A DNA stretch of 64,000 bases from JAJEBT01 sp965221485. GTDB lineage: Bacteria > Pseudomonadota > Alphaproteobacteria > MPNO01 > UBA830. Every line of letters begins with the position of its first letter. Within the stretch, counting starts at the first letter, position 1. The notes below the pieces were generated by a model. The model had not been told where the DNA came from, did no database searches, and saw only the letters and a list, made by a program, of their open reading frames with translations. The DNA is taken from contig OZ244893.1 of assembly GCA_965221485.1 (NCBI GenBank), forward strand, positions 2,108,001-2,172,000, in the 5' to 3' direction. The translations under genes were made by a program, and so were the position numbers. This document shows positions 35,135-43,660 of this stretch, piece by piece.

Positions 35135-36664
35135 GTGTCAGCTGCCGACGATCCCGCCGCTATGGTGATTTCCCCGAGTCTCAAGGCAAACCAGCAAACC
35201 ACCCTCAAGCTCACGCCGCAGATGCGGCAGGCTGTCAGGCTTCTCCAGATGTCCAGCCTGGAATTGTCGCACTATGTCGCCCTTGAAATCGAACGAAACC
35301 CCTTGATTGAACGAGTTGAACCGTCGCCGGACGAGATGTCCGGCGCGATCAGCGTGGTTTCAAGATCCCAGGACACCGTTGCCAGTGATGGCGCCCCCTC
35401 GTCAGATGCCAGCACGAGCACCAACGCATCGAACATTTCGGGGGTTTCAGGGATCGAGACATTTGAACCGACGACGGGGCTCACGGGATCCCACGGCCAC
35501 AACAATTCCGATCAGTCTCTTCGCAGTCCCCGATCACCGCATGATCACAGGGCCGCCCTTGAGAACCTCGCGTCTTCCGGTACCTCGCTCTATGATCATG
35601 TGTTGGGCCAGGTCAATGTCGAGTTCCAGTCCGCGGATGAAAGGAAGATTGCCGGTCTTTTGGCCGAAAGGCTCGACAGCAACGGTTGGCTGGACGAACC
35701 TCTGGACGCTGTAGCCGAAATAGCGGATTGCCGCCTGGCGGACGTTGAACGTGTTCTCGAAAAGTGTCAGTTGTTCGATCCGCCAGGGATTTTTTCCCGC
35801 TCTCTCGCGGAATGCCTGACCCTTCAGCTGGAGCGAAACGACGATCTCGACCCGCCAACACGATGCGTGCTGGCGAACCTCGAATCTGTCGCAGAGGGCA
35901 AAATAACAGTCCTGCAAAACCGGTGCGGTATAGAAACCGCGCGGTTGGCAGATATTATGCGCAAGATCCGTTCCTTGAACCCGCGTCCCGCCTCTGTTTT
36001 TGAACAGGATATCGAACTTCCGGTCATCCCGGATGTCCTTCTGCAGCGCGTCAGTGGTGGATGGATTGTCAAGCTCAACCCGGAGGCCCTGCCGAAGGTG
36101 CTCGTCAACGAGTCCTATCGCGCGCTTCTGAGGAACGGCGCACTATCAACATCAGACAGAACCTTCGTCAGCGAGCGTCTGCAGTCCGCAAACTGGCTGA
36201 TCAGGACACTTCGACAACGCGCCAATACGATCCTCAAGGTGGCGTGCGAACTTGTGCGTCGTCAGGAGCAGTTCTTCGAGAAAGGTGCCCAGCACATGAT
36301 GCCGCTGACCCTGCAAAACGTCGCAGATGCCGTGGGCCTGCATGAAAGCACCGTCAGCCGGGTGACATCCAACAAGTTCATGGCCACCGACCGCGGAGTG
36401 TTTGAGCTGAAACATCTGTTCTCGCAAGCGGTCGGGAACGACTCCGAAGGCAACGCACAAGCAGCAACGGCAATCCGCTTTCGTATTCGAAGACTCATTG
36501 AAGAGGAACGACCGGACAATGTCCTCTCGGACGATCGGATCGTGGCGTTGCTGCAGGAAGAGGGGATTTGCATCGCACGCAGAACCGTTGCCAAATACCG
36601 GGAGGCCATGCGCATCCCTTCATCTCCCCGCAGGCGCCGACAGAAACTACTGGAAGTCTGGTGA
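35135..36664 (+). CDS. rpoN: RNA polymerase sigma-54 factor
   Basis: 509 residues from GTG 35135; ATG 35162 is an alternative that matches the usual family N-terminus. Region I is glutamine-rich and starts LKANQQTTLKLTPQMRQAVRLLQ. An acidic Ser/Thr-rich linker (about 60-140) follows, then the core-binding domain, a helix-turn-helix (LQNVADAVGLHESTVSRVTS) and the C-terminal RpoN box ARRTVAKYREAM that reads the -24 element. Sigma-54 drives nitrogen- and activator-dependent genes. It lies between lptB and hpf-ptsN, the conserved setting linking it to the nitrogen PTS. Confidence 0.96.
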   Translation: MSAADDPAAMVISPSLKANQQTTLKLTPQMRQAVRLLQMSSLELSHYVALEIERNPLIERVEPSPDEMSGAISVVSRSQDTVASDGAPSSDASTSTNASNISGVSGIETFEPTTGLTGSHGHNNSDQSLRSPRSPHDHRAALENLASSGTSLYDHVLGQVNVEFQSADERKIAGLLAERLDSNGWLDEPLDAVAEIADCRLADVERVLEKCQLFDPPGIFSRSLAECLTLQLERNDDLDPPTRCVLANLESVAEGKITVLQNRCGIETARLADIMRKIRSLNPRPASVFEQDIELPVIPDVLLQRVSGGWIVKLNPEALPKVLVNESYRALLRNGALSTSDRTFVSERLQSANWLIRTLRQRANTILKVACELVRRQEQFFEKGAQHMMPLTLQNVADAVGLHESTVSRVTSNKFMATDRGVFELKHLFSQAVGNDSEGNAQAATAIRFRIRRLIEEERPDNVLSDDRIVALLQEEGICIARRTVAKYREAMRIPSSPRRRRQKLLEVW

Positions 36665-36765
36665 CCATGTGTGCCGAGACGGGCAGGACGCAGGCAGATC
36701 AGTGGAATTCCGAAACATATTCCTTCCAACGCAGTGGTCAGGGCGGCACGCTGGCTGTCTCCCTG

Positions 36766-36860
36766 CCGGTTCGGGTCTCGGTAATGTTATTGACACATTT
36801 TCGTCCGGTGGTATGTTCGCCACCCTCGACTTGACCGGGTATCATCCGGTTCGAATCTCG
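36766..36860. repeat. Imperfect 15-base direct repeat upstream of hpf
   Basis: CCGGTTCGGGTCTCG (36766-36780) and CCGGTTCGAATCTCG (36846-36860) differ at two positions and are exactly 80 bases apart. They flank the predicted hpf promoter. Meaning unknown. Confidence 0.4.
36790..36817 (+). promoter_or_regulatory. Probable promoter of hpf-ptsN
   Basis: A perfect -35 TTGACA (36790-36795), a 16-base spacer, and TATGTT (36812-36817), about 80 bases before the hpf start. It would give hpf and ptsN their own transcript apart from rpoN. Confidence 0.55.
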
Positions 36861-36903
36861 CGAATCTTTTGACAAGGTGGGGCTTTGATGCCTCTGGGTG
36901 TTG

Positions 36904-37503
36904 ATGAAGATCACGGTCTCCGGAAAACAGATTGAAACCAGCGGAACCTTCCGGCGCCATGCGGAAGAACAGCTTGAGCTGGTTGTAGAAAAATATTTCG
37001 ACCGCAGCATAGAGGCGACTGTGACACTGTCACGAGCCGGGCAAGATATGCGTGTCGACATCCAGGCCCACGCCGGGCGTGGAATCACGGTACAGGCCCA
37101 TGGAACGGCGGAACAGGCCAACCAGGCCCTGGACCTTGCACTTGATCGCATTGGCAAGCGACTGCGACGCTACAAACGGCGCCTGAAGGGCCATCATCGC
37201 AAGGAACGTGCCCAGGCGAAGCTCGATAGCTTGAACGTTCAACGATATATTCTGGCGCCTCCGCCCGAGAACACAGTCGAAGATGATGACACAGACCCTG
37301 AAGCGGTCAGTGAAGACAACCCTGTGATCATCGCCGAGGTCACAAGGGAAATCGATACGCTGTCAGTCAGCGATGCGGTCATGCATCTTGATCTGGCAGA
37401 CAGGTCAGCTTTGGTCTTCAGGAACGCGGTCAACGGACAGCTCAATGTTGTTTATCGGCGACGCGATGGAAATATCGGCTGGGTTGACCCGCAAACTGAC
37501 TGA
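36904..37503 (+). CDS. hpf: Ribosome hibernation promoting factor, long form
   Basis: 199 residues from ATG 36904; GTG 36898 or TTG 36901 would add one or two residues. The N-terminal domain (about 1-100, KITVSGKQIETSGTFRRHAE, VQAHGTAEQANQALDLALDR, RLRRYKRRLKGHH) binds the decoding centre. After an acidic linker (about 118-135) a C-terminal dimerisation domain follows (MHLDLADRSALVFRNAVNG, VVYRRRDGNIGWVDP). Long HPF makes 100S ribosome dimers in resting cells. It lies between rpoN and ptsN, the usual place. Confidence 0.93.
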   Translation: MKITVSGKQIETSGTFRRHAEEQLELVVEKYFDRSIEATVTLSRAGQDMRVDIQAHAGRGITVQAHGTAEQANQALDLALDRIGKRLRRYKRRLKGHHRKERAQAKLDSLNVQRYILAPPPENTVEDDDTDPEAVSEDNPVIIAEVTREIDTLSVSDAVMHLDLADRSALVFRNAVNGQLNVVYRRRDGNIGWVDPQTD

Positions 37504-37532
37504 ATGCTCTCTTTACTGAAGCAGAGAAGACA

Positions 37533-37997
37533 ATGGATATCTGCGACATACTGGACAAGGACCGTGTCTATCTTTCCCTCAAGGCGAAAAGCAAACGACA
37601 GGCCCTTGAGGAATTGGCGAAGCATGCGGCCGAAGCCACCGGCGTGTCGGAAAGACAAATTATCGATGTTCTGCTGGAGCGGGAGCGGCTTGGTACGACG
37701 GGTGTCGGAGGCGGGATTGCCATTCCGCATGGCAAGCTCCCTGATCTGGAACGCACCTTCTGCGCATTTGCGAGGCTGAGCGAACGGGTCAATTTCGATT
37801 CCATTGATGAAGAGCATGTAGATCTTTTGTTTCTGTTGCTCGCACCCGAAGCTTCCGGCACAGAATCCCTGAAAATCCTGTCCCGCGTTTCCCGCCTGTT
37901 GCGTGACGGCCTGATCTGCGAGAAGCTGCGCTCCGCACCAACCCCCGAAAGTGCCTACGAACTTCTTGCAGATCACCATCTGAACCGCGCTGCCTGA
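37533..37997 (+). CDS. ptsN: PTS IIA-like nitrogen regulatory protein
   Basis: 154 residues. EIIA-Ntr is the terminal phosphoryl acceptor of the nitrogen PTS and acts as a regulator of potassium, nitrogen and carbon metabolism. The phosphorylated His is His66 in GGGIAIPHGKLPDL; VDLLFLLLAPEASGTESLKI and LSRVSRLLRDG are further family segments. It is 29 bases downstream of hpf. No EI-Ntr or NPr gene is in the window. Confidence 0.95.
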   Translation: MDICDILDKDRVYLSLKAKSKRQALEELAKHAAEATGVSERQIIDVLLERERLGTTGVGGGIAIPHGKLPDLERTFCAFARLSERVNFDSIDEEHVDLLFLLLAPEASGTESLKILSRVSRLLRDGLICEKLRSAPTPESAYELLADHHLNRAA

Positions 37998-38462
37998 CGG
38001 ACTCTTGGGCCCAATCGATGGCACGCTGCGGATCAGCCCACCAGAGTTTACATTTGGCAACGGACGACCACGGAAATGGCCGGCGCGGACGTGCCATGGC
38101 TGGAGTGACTTCGGATCGCCACAGGATCACCCCGGAGACTGGGCCAGAGGGTAACGCCTTTCGCCACACGCACGTCACACAGCAGATCGATCATTGCAGA
38201 CGACCTTCCTGTAAGGAGAACAGGCCTTTCAGCAGATGCAGATAGTCTGACCCCTTCCGGCCATTACGTCGTTCGAAAGACCCGTTGCTCTCGCCTGTCA
38301 CTGATCCGTCGCAAGCAAAACCCTACAGAACAGTGGCAGCTCCGTCTTCGCGGCGGGTCACCGGCTGCACACAGATTTCCTGAACGCCGCGGATTGACAG
38401 TCCTGGCGCGGGAGATGAAGAAAAGCGGATCAGTCGCGGCAGTCAGGATAAATGAAATCCGT
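37998..38462. other. Intergenic stretch after ptsN
   Basis: 465 bases between ptsN and the convergent aldolase gene. Short open frames look random. I found no RNA gene signature (RNase P, SRP, tmRNA checked by eye), no clear terminator and no repeat. Confidence 0.4.
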
Positions 38463-39179
38463 TCATAATCCTCCGCCCACCGCGCGTCGAGCATAGTATT
38501 CCCATGAGCGTTCCATGGCCAACGGTCCGATCAGCGTCTGCGGCGTCAGGGCAATTTCGCCCTCACTGAGATACGTGACATCACCAAGCTGGGTAGCCAT
38601 TAATTGAAGTTTGGCATTGACTTGCGCATACACGGCGGTCAGGACAGCTTCGCGAATTCCCTCACCGGCCACCGCACATCCATGTCCGCGCATGAGGACA
38701 AGGCGGGCATTGCCCATCGTCATGGCAAGGTCGCGTCCCTGCTCCATATTCGTGACGAGAAGACTGGTATTGCCGAACCGGTCGGCAATATCCCAGACCG
38801 GTGAGCCTTCTCCGATAATGCCGGTGACATGCATCAGAGGCCTTAATGGAAACTTGGTCACGCTGAACGGAATGAGTGCGTGCGAGTGGTTGTGAACGAC
38901 AGACCGGATCTCTGGCCTCGCTTCCAGAATCGCTCCATGAATATGTCGTTCGGCATAGGGCTTGCGGTTGTCGTCACCGACAACCGTGCCATCGAGTTGA
39001 AATTCCATGATGTCATCAAGTGTGACGAGTTCCGGGCTTCTGGAGCAGGCCATAAGGTAGCGGTCGGGGTGATCAGGATGGCGTACACTGACATGTCCAA
39101 ATGCGTCGACGACTTCTTCCCTGGCAAGGATGCGATTGGCAACGACAAGATCTGTCAGGACATCAACAAGGCTCACCAT
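38463..39179 (-). CDS. Class II aldolase/adducin family protein
   Basis: 238 residues from ATG 39179 (GGAG about 10 bases upstream); GTG 39194 would add five residues. It is a zinc-dependent class II aldolase fold. The metal-binding His residues are likely those in ERHIHGAI, VVHNHSHALIPFS and LMRGHGCAVAG. Family members cleave sugar-phosphate aldols (L-fuculose- or L-ribulose-phosphate) or decarboxylate small acids; the substrate cannot be told here. It is co-oriented with, but 400 bases downstream of, chvG. Its place is one where many alphaproteobacteria carry hprK and PTS genes. Confidence 0.82.
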   Translation of the reverse strand: MVSLVDVLTDLVVANRILAREEVVDAFGHVSVRHPDHPDRYLMACSRSPELVTLDDIMEFQLDGTVVGDDNRKPYAERHIHGAILEARPEIRSVVHNHSHALIPFSVTKFPLRPLMHVTGIIGEGSPVWDIADRFGNTSLLVTNMEQGRDLAMTMGNARLVLMRGHGCAVAGEGIREAVLTAVYAQVNAKLQLMATQLGDVTYLSEGEIALTPQTLIGPLAMERSWEYYARRAVGGGL

Positions 39180-39581
39180 GGATAACTGCTCCACTATCAG
39201 GGACAGGCCTACTGTAAATGGACAAAAACCAGGTTGGCAAACAGTAGGTACCGTCCACCATCGTCAGTCCGGATCCGGGCCAGGTCTCCCGCAAGCAATG
39301 CGATACCGGGCACAGCAAAGCCGTCATCATTTCCGCCCGCGCCCGACTTCACTCGCCTCGAATGGTTGGACAGCCCCTGATCAGGTTTCTCACGATTTTG
39401 ATACCTTGCTGCTTCCGGGCACGCGCTCGCGTCCCCGGCCCACTCCCGGTCTGATCGGTTGCCCGACCGGTTACGCGCTGCCTTCCAGAGCTTACAGAAG
39501 AGCCGGGTTCGCAAGAAGATGTGAAATCGTCAGTGCCGCGGCAGGTTCAGCATTTCGCGACACTCGTCCCGGAATGTCCTG
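39180..39581. other. Intergenic stretch between aldolase and chvG
   Basis: 402 bases with no credible gene on either strand and no hprK or ptsH remnant. It should hold the aldolase promoter and the end of the chvI-chvG transcript, but no convincing boxes were seen. Confidence 0.4.
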
Positions 39582-41162
39582 TCACAGGCGGGTGGGGAGC
39601 CTGACGACGAACCTGGCGCCTCTGCGTTGGCCATCGGACCCATAGCGGTTTTCAGCATGAATGTTACCGCCATGGGCTTCGACGATCTGGCGCGAGATAC
39701 TCAGACCGAGGCCGGAATGACGTCCAAAATCCTCTCCCTCAGGTCTTTCGGAATAGAAGCGCTCAAAAATCGAGACAAGACTCTCGGGAGGAATGCCCGT
39801 TCCCTCATCATCAACATACACGACAACATCAGGGCCGGATTGTTCTGCGGACAATGTGATTGTCCCGGTCGGCGGCGTAAAGGAACGGGCATTGCTGATA
39901 AGGTTCTGGAATACTTGGGTCAACTGGTCCTCGATCCCCATGACGACAAACGGTCCCGGGTTCATCTTTTCGAAGCGGAGCCGGGAGTCACCGATGACAG
40001 TAATGTGCACTTCGACCAATCCGGGAAGCAAATGTCCCAGATCAACGGGTGACATCCTGCTTCGCGCAAGTTCAGCATCCAGTCTTGATGCATCAGCAAT
40101 ATCGCTGATGAGACGGTCCAGACGCTTGACGTCTTCGCCGATGATTGCCAGCAAGGTTGCCTGACGACCGGGATCCTCAACCAGAGACACCGTTTCGACG
40201 GCGCTCCGCAACGACGTCAGGGGATTTTTCATTTCGTGACTGACATCGGCGGCAAATCTTTCGTTTGCCGCCATGCGCTTCTTCAGAGCCTCTGTCATGT
40301 CGCGGAGCGCTTCCGAAAGGTCACCGATTTCATCGCCCCTCTTCGTAAAATCGGGAATGGCGTTCGCTTCCCCATGGCCGCGCCGGACACTCTCGGCTGC
40401 CATGGCCAATGTGCGGATGGGTCGCGTGATGCCCCGGGCCAGGTAAAGGGAAACAAGGATCGTGATCGCGAGTGCGACCAGGAACATTGTCAGTATGTCG
40501 ATCCGCGCTTCACGGACTGCATCGGAGACATCATCGGCATCTGTGGTCAACAGCACAGCGCCAAGCACTTTCTTGAAGCGCTGGATGGCTACGCCGGCAC
40601 CGAGGTGCGGCCCCTCTTCCGGCAGCGCCCATCGGGCCGTTCGTTTTTCTCCGTCAAGAGCTTCAGCCAATGGCTGGAGGTCCTCGATTGTGGTGATTGG
40701 CCCCTCGGGAAAAGGAGGATCGCGGCGGGATTCGGGGAGAAGTCCGGTCACGGCATCATAGATCTGATTGAGGATTGACAAGGGCAGTTCGTCCCCGGAC
40801 GGAAGCACTTCAACCTGAACTGCCACATCCCGGGACCCAAGCAATCGGCTGTCGGCAATCAGGCTTCCATCGGCGTCAAAGACCCTGGCATGTATTCCGG
40901 TCGGACCGACCAGCCGGCGCAACATGTCACGTGACACACCGGGCAGGATGAACTCTTCTCCGCTTGACCGGGTCCCGATCGCACCTTCACCGAGCGCACC
41001 TGCAAAGATCTCGGCCTGAACCTCCAGAGATGTAAGTTCGGCTTCGATCAGACCATGGCGATAGTCGTCAAGATAAAGAATCCCAGCAACAAGAATGGCC
41101 AACGGCAACACGTTGACAGTAAGAATCCTTCTCGTCAGTGGCGAAAATTTGGCGCTGCGCAT
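39582..41162 (-). CDS. chvG: Sensor histidine kinase ChvG
   Basis: 526 residues. Two transmembrane helices (about 18-32 and 220-242) enclose a periplasmic sensor of about 190 residues typical of the ChvG/ExoS family. A HAMP domain follows (ARGITRPIRTLAMAAESVRRG). The phosphorylation site is His309 in FAADVSHEMKNPLTSLRSAV; the ATPase domain has the N box QVFQNLISNARSF, G1 DEGTGIPPE and G2 GRHSGLGLSI. ChvG senses envelope or acid stress and phosphorylates ChvI, whose gene is 31 bases upstream on the same strand. Confidence 0.93.
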   Translation of the reverse strand: MRSAKFSPLTRRILTVNVLPLAILVAGILYLDDYRHGLIEAELTSLEVQAEIFAGALGEGAIGTRSSGEEFILPGVSRDMLRRLVGPTGIHARVFDADGSLIADSRLLGSRDVAVQVEVLPSGDELPLSILNQIYDAVTGLLPESRRDPPFPEGPITTIEDLQPLAEALDGEKRTARWALPEEGPHLGAGVAIQRFKKVLGAVLLTTDADDVSDAVREARIDILTMFLVALAITILVSLYLARGITRPIRTLAMAAESVRRGHGEANAIPDFTKRGDEIGDLSEALRDMTEALKKRMAANERFAADVSHEMKNPLTSLRSAVETVSLVEDPGRQATLLAIIGEDVKRLDRLISDIADASRLDAELARSRMSPVDLGHLLPGLVEVHITVIGDSRLRFEKMNPGPFVVMGIEDQLTQVFQNLISNARSFTPPTGTITLSAEQSGPDVVVYVDDEGTGIPPESLVSIFERFYSERPEGEDFGRHSGLGLSISRQIVEAHGGNIHAENRYGSDGQRRGARFVVRLPTRL

Positions 41163-41193
41163 AAGCCGGGATCACTACAGGACGCTTTGATTA

Positions 41194-41970
41194 TCAGGGC
41201 TCCCGGTACCGGTAACCGATGCCATACATCGTTTCAATCTCCCGGAATTCACTGTCGACCTCGCGGAATTTTTTTCGTAGCCGCTTGATATGGCTGTCGA
41301 TCGACCGGTCAACCACATACACGGAATCGCCATAAGCCACATCCATCAGCTGGTCTCTCGACTTGACATGACCCAGGTGCTGGACAAGCGTCCTGAGAAT
41401 CATGAACTCGGTAACGGTCAGGCCTACGTTTTGCCCCTTCCAGGTGCAAAGGAATCGATCGAAATCAAGCCGCAGATTGCCTCTGATGAGCGGTGGTTCG
41501 GACGGATAAGCCTCTTCTTCCTCCATCACGCGATTATGGCGGCGAAGCACCGCTCGTATTCGCGCGATCAGCAGCCGCTGGGAAAACGGTTTGCAAATGT
41601 AGTCGTCGGCGCCCATGCGCAAACCGAGGATTTCATCCACTTCGTCATCACGGGACGTCAGGAAAATCACGGGCAGGCTTCCCTTTCTTCGAAGCTGAAC
41701 CAACAACTCCATTCCGTCCATCCGGGGCATCTGAATGTCGAGCACCACAATGTCGGGGGGACGGCGGGACAGGGCTTTGAGCGCTGACTCGCCATCAACG
41801 TAGGTTTCTACGACAAAACCTTCCGCTTCCAGTACCATGGACACAGACGCCAGAATGTTTCGGTCGTCATCCACCAGCGCGACCACCGGCATCCCCGAGG
41901 GGCGTTGGTGCGTGTGAAGAGCCTGAGAGCCTGGGTTGTTCAAGGTGTGGCGCTCCTTATTTGCCGGCAT
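41194..41970 (-). CDS. chvI: Response regulator ChvI (OmpR family)
   Basis: 258 residues from ATG 41970; orthologues usually begin near Met27 (MPVVALVDDDRNIL, start 41892), so the first 26 residues may not be translated. The receiver domain has the acidic pocket LVDDD and phosphoacceptor Asp78 (IVVLDIQMPRMDG), switch Thr/Ser in FLTSRDD and the conserved Lys in YICKPF. The C-terminal OmpR winged helix (about 160-255) includes LTVTEFMILRTLVQHLG and DSHIKRLRKKFREV. It controls envelope, exopolysaccharide and acid-response genes. In many relatives pckA is divergent from chvI; here four other genes intervene. Confidence 0.94.
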   Translation of the reverse strand: MPANKERHTLNNPGSQALHTHQRPSGMPVVALVDDDRNILASVSMVLEAEGFVVETYVDGESALKALSRRPPDIVVLDIQMPRMDGMELLVQLRRKGSLPVIFLTSRDDEVDEILGLRMGADDYICKPFSQRLLIARIRAVLRRHNRVMEEEEAYPSEPPLIRGNLRLDFDRFLCTWKGQNVGLTVTEFMILRTLVQHLGHVKSRDQLMDVAYGDSVYVVDRSIDSHIKRLRKKFREVDSEFREIETMYGIGYRYREP

Positions 41971-42313
41971 TGTGGATGATCAGCCATTCAGCGGTTGCGG
42001 CATCCCTTATTATTATGCCCGGAAATGTGGCAATGCTATGTCGTGCAGACCAATGCGTACAGACCCGCGCTCCCCTTGCTTGACCGGCGATTGCCCTCTT
42101 GCGGAAAACAATGTCTTGTGGCCGTCGCGCCAGGGTAACTTTCCGGTCATTTCCGGACGGACCTCCGGCATCACAAACTGCAAACGGCCTGCCGGTATCC
42201 CGGAAGGATGCCTGTGTGTCCGCGGCCAGGAAACCTCCTGGCATCCGGTTCCCTTTCTTGACCGCGGGCAAGCCAGATCCTAAACAATCGATCCGAACCA
42301 GGCGGAATACACG
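41971..42313. other. Divergent intergenic region chvI / GST
   Basis: 343 bases holding the promoters of chvI (minus) and the GST gene (plus). No convincing -35/-10 pair or operator repeat was found, and no small gene. Confidence 0.4.
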
Positions 42314-43015
42314 ATGAGCATTGTAGTCTACGAACTTCTCGGTGCCGAACAACGTCGCTACAGTCAATTTTCATGGCGCGCCAAAATGGCCTTGAAGCAC
42401 AAGCAGCTTGACTTCGTCTCGAGGCCCGTCTTGCTGACCGACAAGGAGTCTATCGCCTTCGCGAACTCGACGAGCGTCCCCGTTCTCGTTGACGGTGATG
42501 TCGTGCTCGCGGACTCCTGGGATATCGCTGTTTATCTGGAAGAACGGTACCCTCAGGCTCCAGACCTCTTTGGCGGCAGCATGGGAGTGGGCCTCACGCA
42601 GGTTATCAATTCGTGGTGCGACCGTGCCGTCAATATCGTGCTCGGTCCTCTGATTGCGCGGGACGTGCTGGACGCCGCACATCCGGAAGACCGCGCCTAC
42701 TTTCGGGAATCGATGGAAAGAATGTACCGACGCACGCTCGAGGAGGTGCAGGAGGGACGCGAAAATCGTGTCAAGGCTCTCTATCGTACACTCGATCCGA
42801 TCCGCACCTCGTTTCGCAAGGGTCAGGACTTTGTGTGCGGCGCCGCTCCCGGCTACGCCGACTACGTCGTTTTTTCCCAGTTTCAGTGGGCCCGGGTCAC
42901 CAGTCCCTTCAAGCTGCTGGACTCTGCGGATCCGGTGTTTGCCTGGCGGGAGCGTATGCTTGATCTGTTTGACGGTTACGCCAGAAATACGGTCGCCTTC
43001 GAGATCGCGCGATAA
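42314..43015 (+). CDS. Glutathione S-transferase family protein
   Basis: 233 residues. The N-terminal thioredoxin-like domain shows SWRAKMALKHKQLDF (the active-site helix with Ser at the start, as in beta-etherase-like GSTs) and the glutathione-binding STSVPVLVDGDVVLADSWDIA with cis-Pro and the DS pair. A helical C-terminal domain follows (about 95-233, GAAPGYADYVVFSQFQWAR with the conserved N-capping Asp). It conjugates or reduces small electrophiles with glutathione in the cytoplasm. Substrate unknown. It stands alone between chvI and a lengthy non-coding stretch. Confidence 0.85.
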   Translation: MSIVVYELLGAEQRRYSQFSWRAKMALKHKQLDFVSRPVLLTDKESIAFANSTSVPVLVDGDVVLADSWDIAVYLEERYPQAPDLFGGSMGVGLTQVINSWCDRAVNIVLGPLIARDVLDAAHPEDRAYFRESMERMYRRTLEEVQEGRENRVKALYRTLDPIRTSFRKGQDFVCGAAPGYADYVVFSQFQWARVTSPFKLLDSADPVFAWRERMLDLFDGYARNTVAFEIAR

Positions 43016-43660
43016 ACATCTGCTCATCCCGGGAAACTTGCGGATCCGGTCTGGTGCTCCATCACAATCAACCGGTACTTTTGACATGGTCAACATTCCC
43101 GCCGGCCCACTGCTCCATTGAGACGACCACATCCGCTCTGAACCCCGGGTTCCATGCGCCCGATGGACAGCTCCGGAGGAGGAGGGTTCCTTGAGGTCAG
43201 GCACGGCCTTGTATTTCAGGAGCCCGGTTGGCCGGCTCCTGCTCCAGGTTGACGCCATCACTGGTGGAAGACACTCCAGACAATGTGGTGATACCTTGGC
43301 CGAATGTTAATTCCAGGGGTTCTTCCGGTTGCAGATACCCGTTCTGCGAAAGCCGTCGCAACCCGAGAAAGCGATTGCCTCAGGGCTGGAATTTTCGCGA
43401 CCTGCAAATGGGCATTCCACAGGTTCCCGAGAATGCATGAGCTGTCGGCGATGCGGGTGGAAACATCATTCCTCCCCTCCCCTGCTGCAATGCCGAACCG
43501 GAGTCAGGACAGGGCCCGCAACAGGCCGCTCCGCTGGATGATTCCCCGATGAATCACAACAGGGGCCACGTGACAGGAAATTCCTGTTACAGGATGCAGG
43601 CATGACCGTGACACCGGACAAGCAGCTCCGAGGGAAGTTCGCCCGAGAGACAGCAAGACC
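43016..43660. other. Intergenic stretch between GST and MFS genes
   Basis: 645 bases with no recognisable gene. It contains a hairpin at 43217-43241 (CAGGAGCC / GGCTCCTG, 9-base loop, no T-run) and a 21-base palindrome at 43570-43590 that may control the MFS gene. Confidence 0.45.
43570..43590. promoter_or_regulatory. Palindromic operator candidate upstream of the MFS gene
   Basis: GTGACAGGAA (43570-43579), one central A, then TTCCTGTTAC (43581-43590) form a 21-base palindrome with a single mismatch, 70 bases before the transporter ATG. Size and position suit a TetR- or MarR-type repressor dimer. No regulator gene is adjacent. Confidence 0.4.

Noticed and set aside
37998..38462. Structured housekeeping RNA (RNase P, SRP, tmRNA) in the gap after ptsN
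   Set aside because: None of the conserved sequence blocks of these RNAs was seen on either strand.
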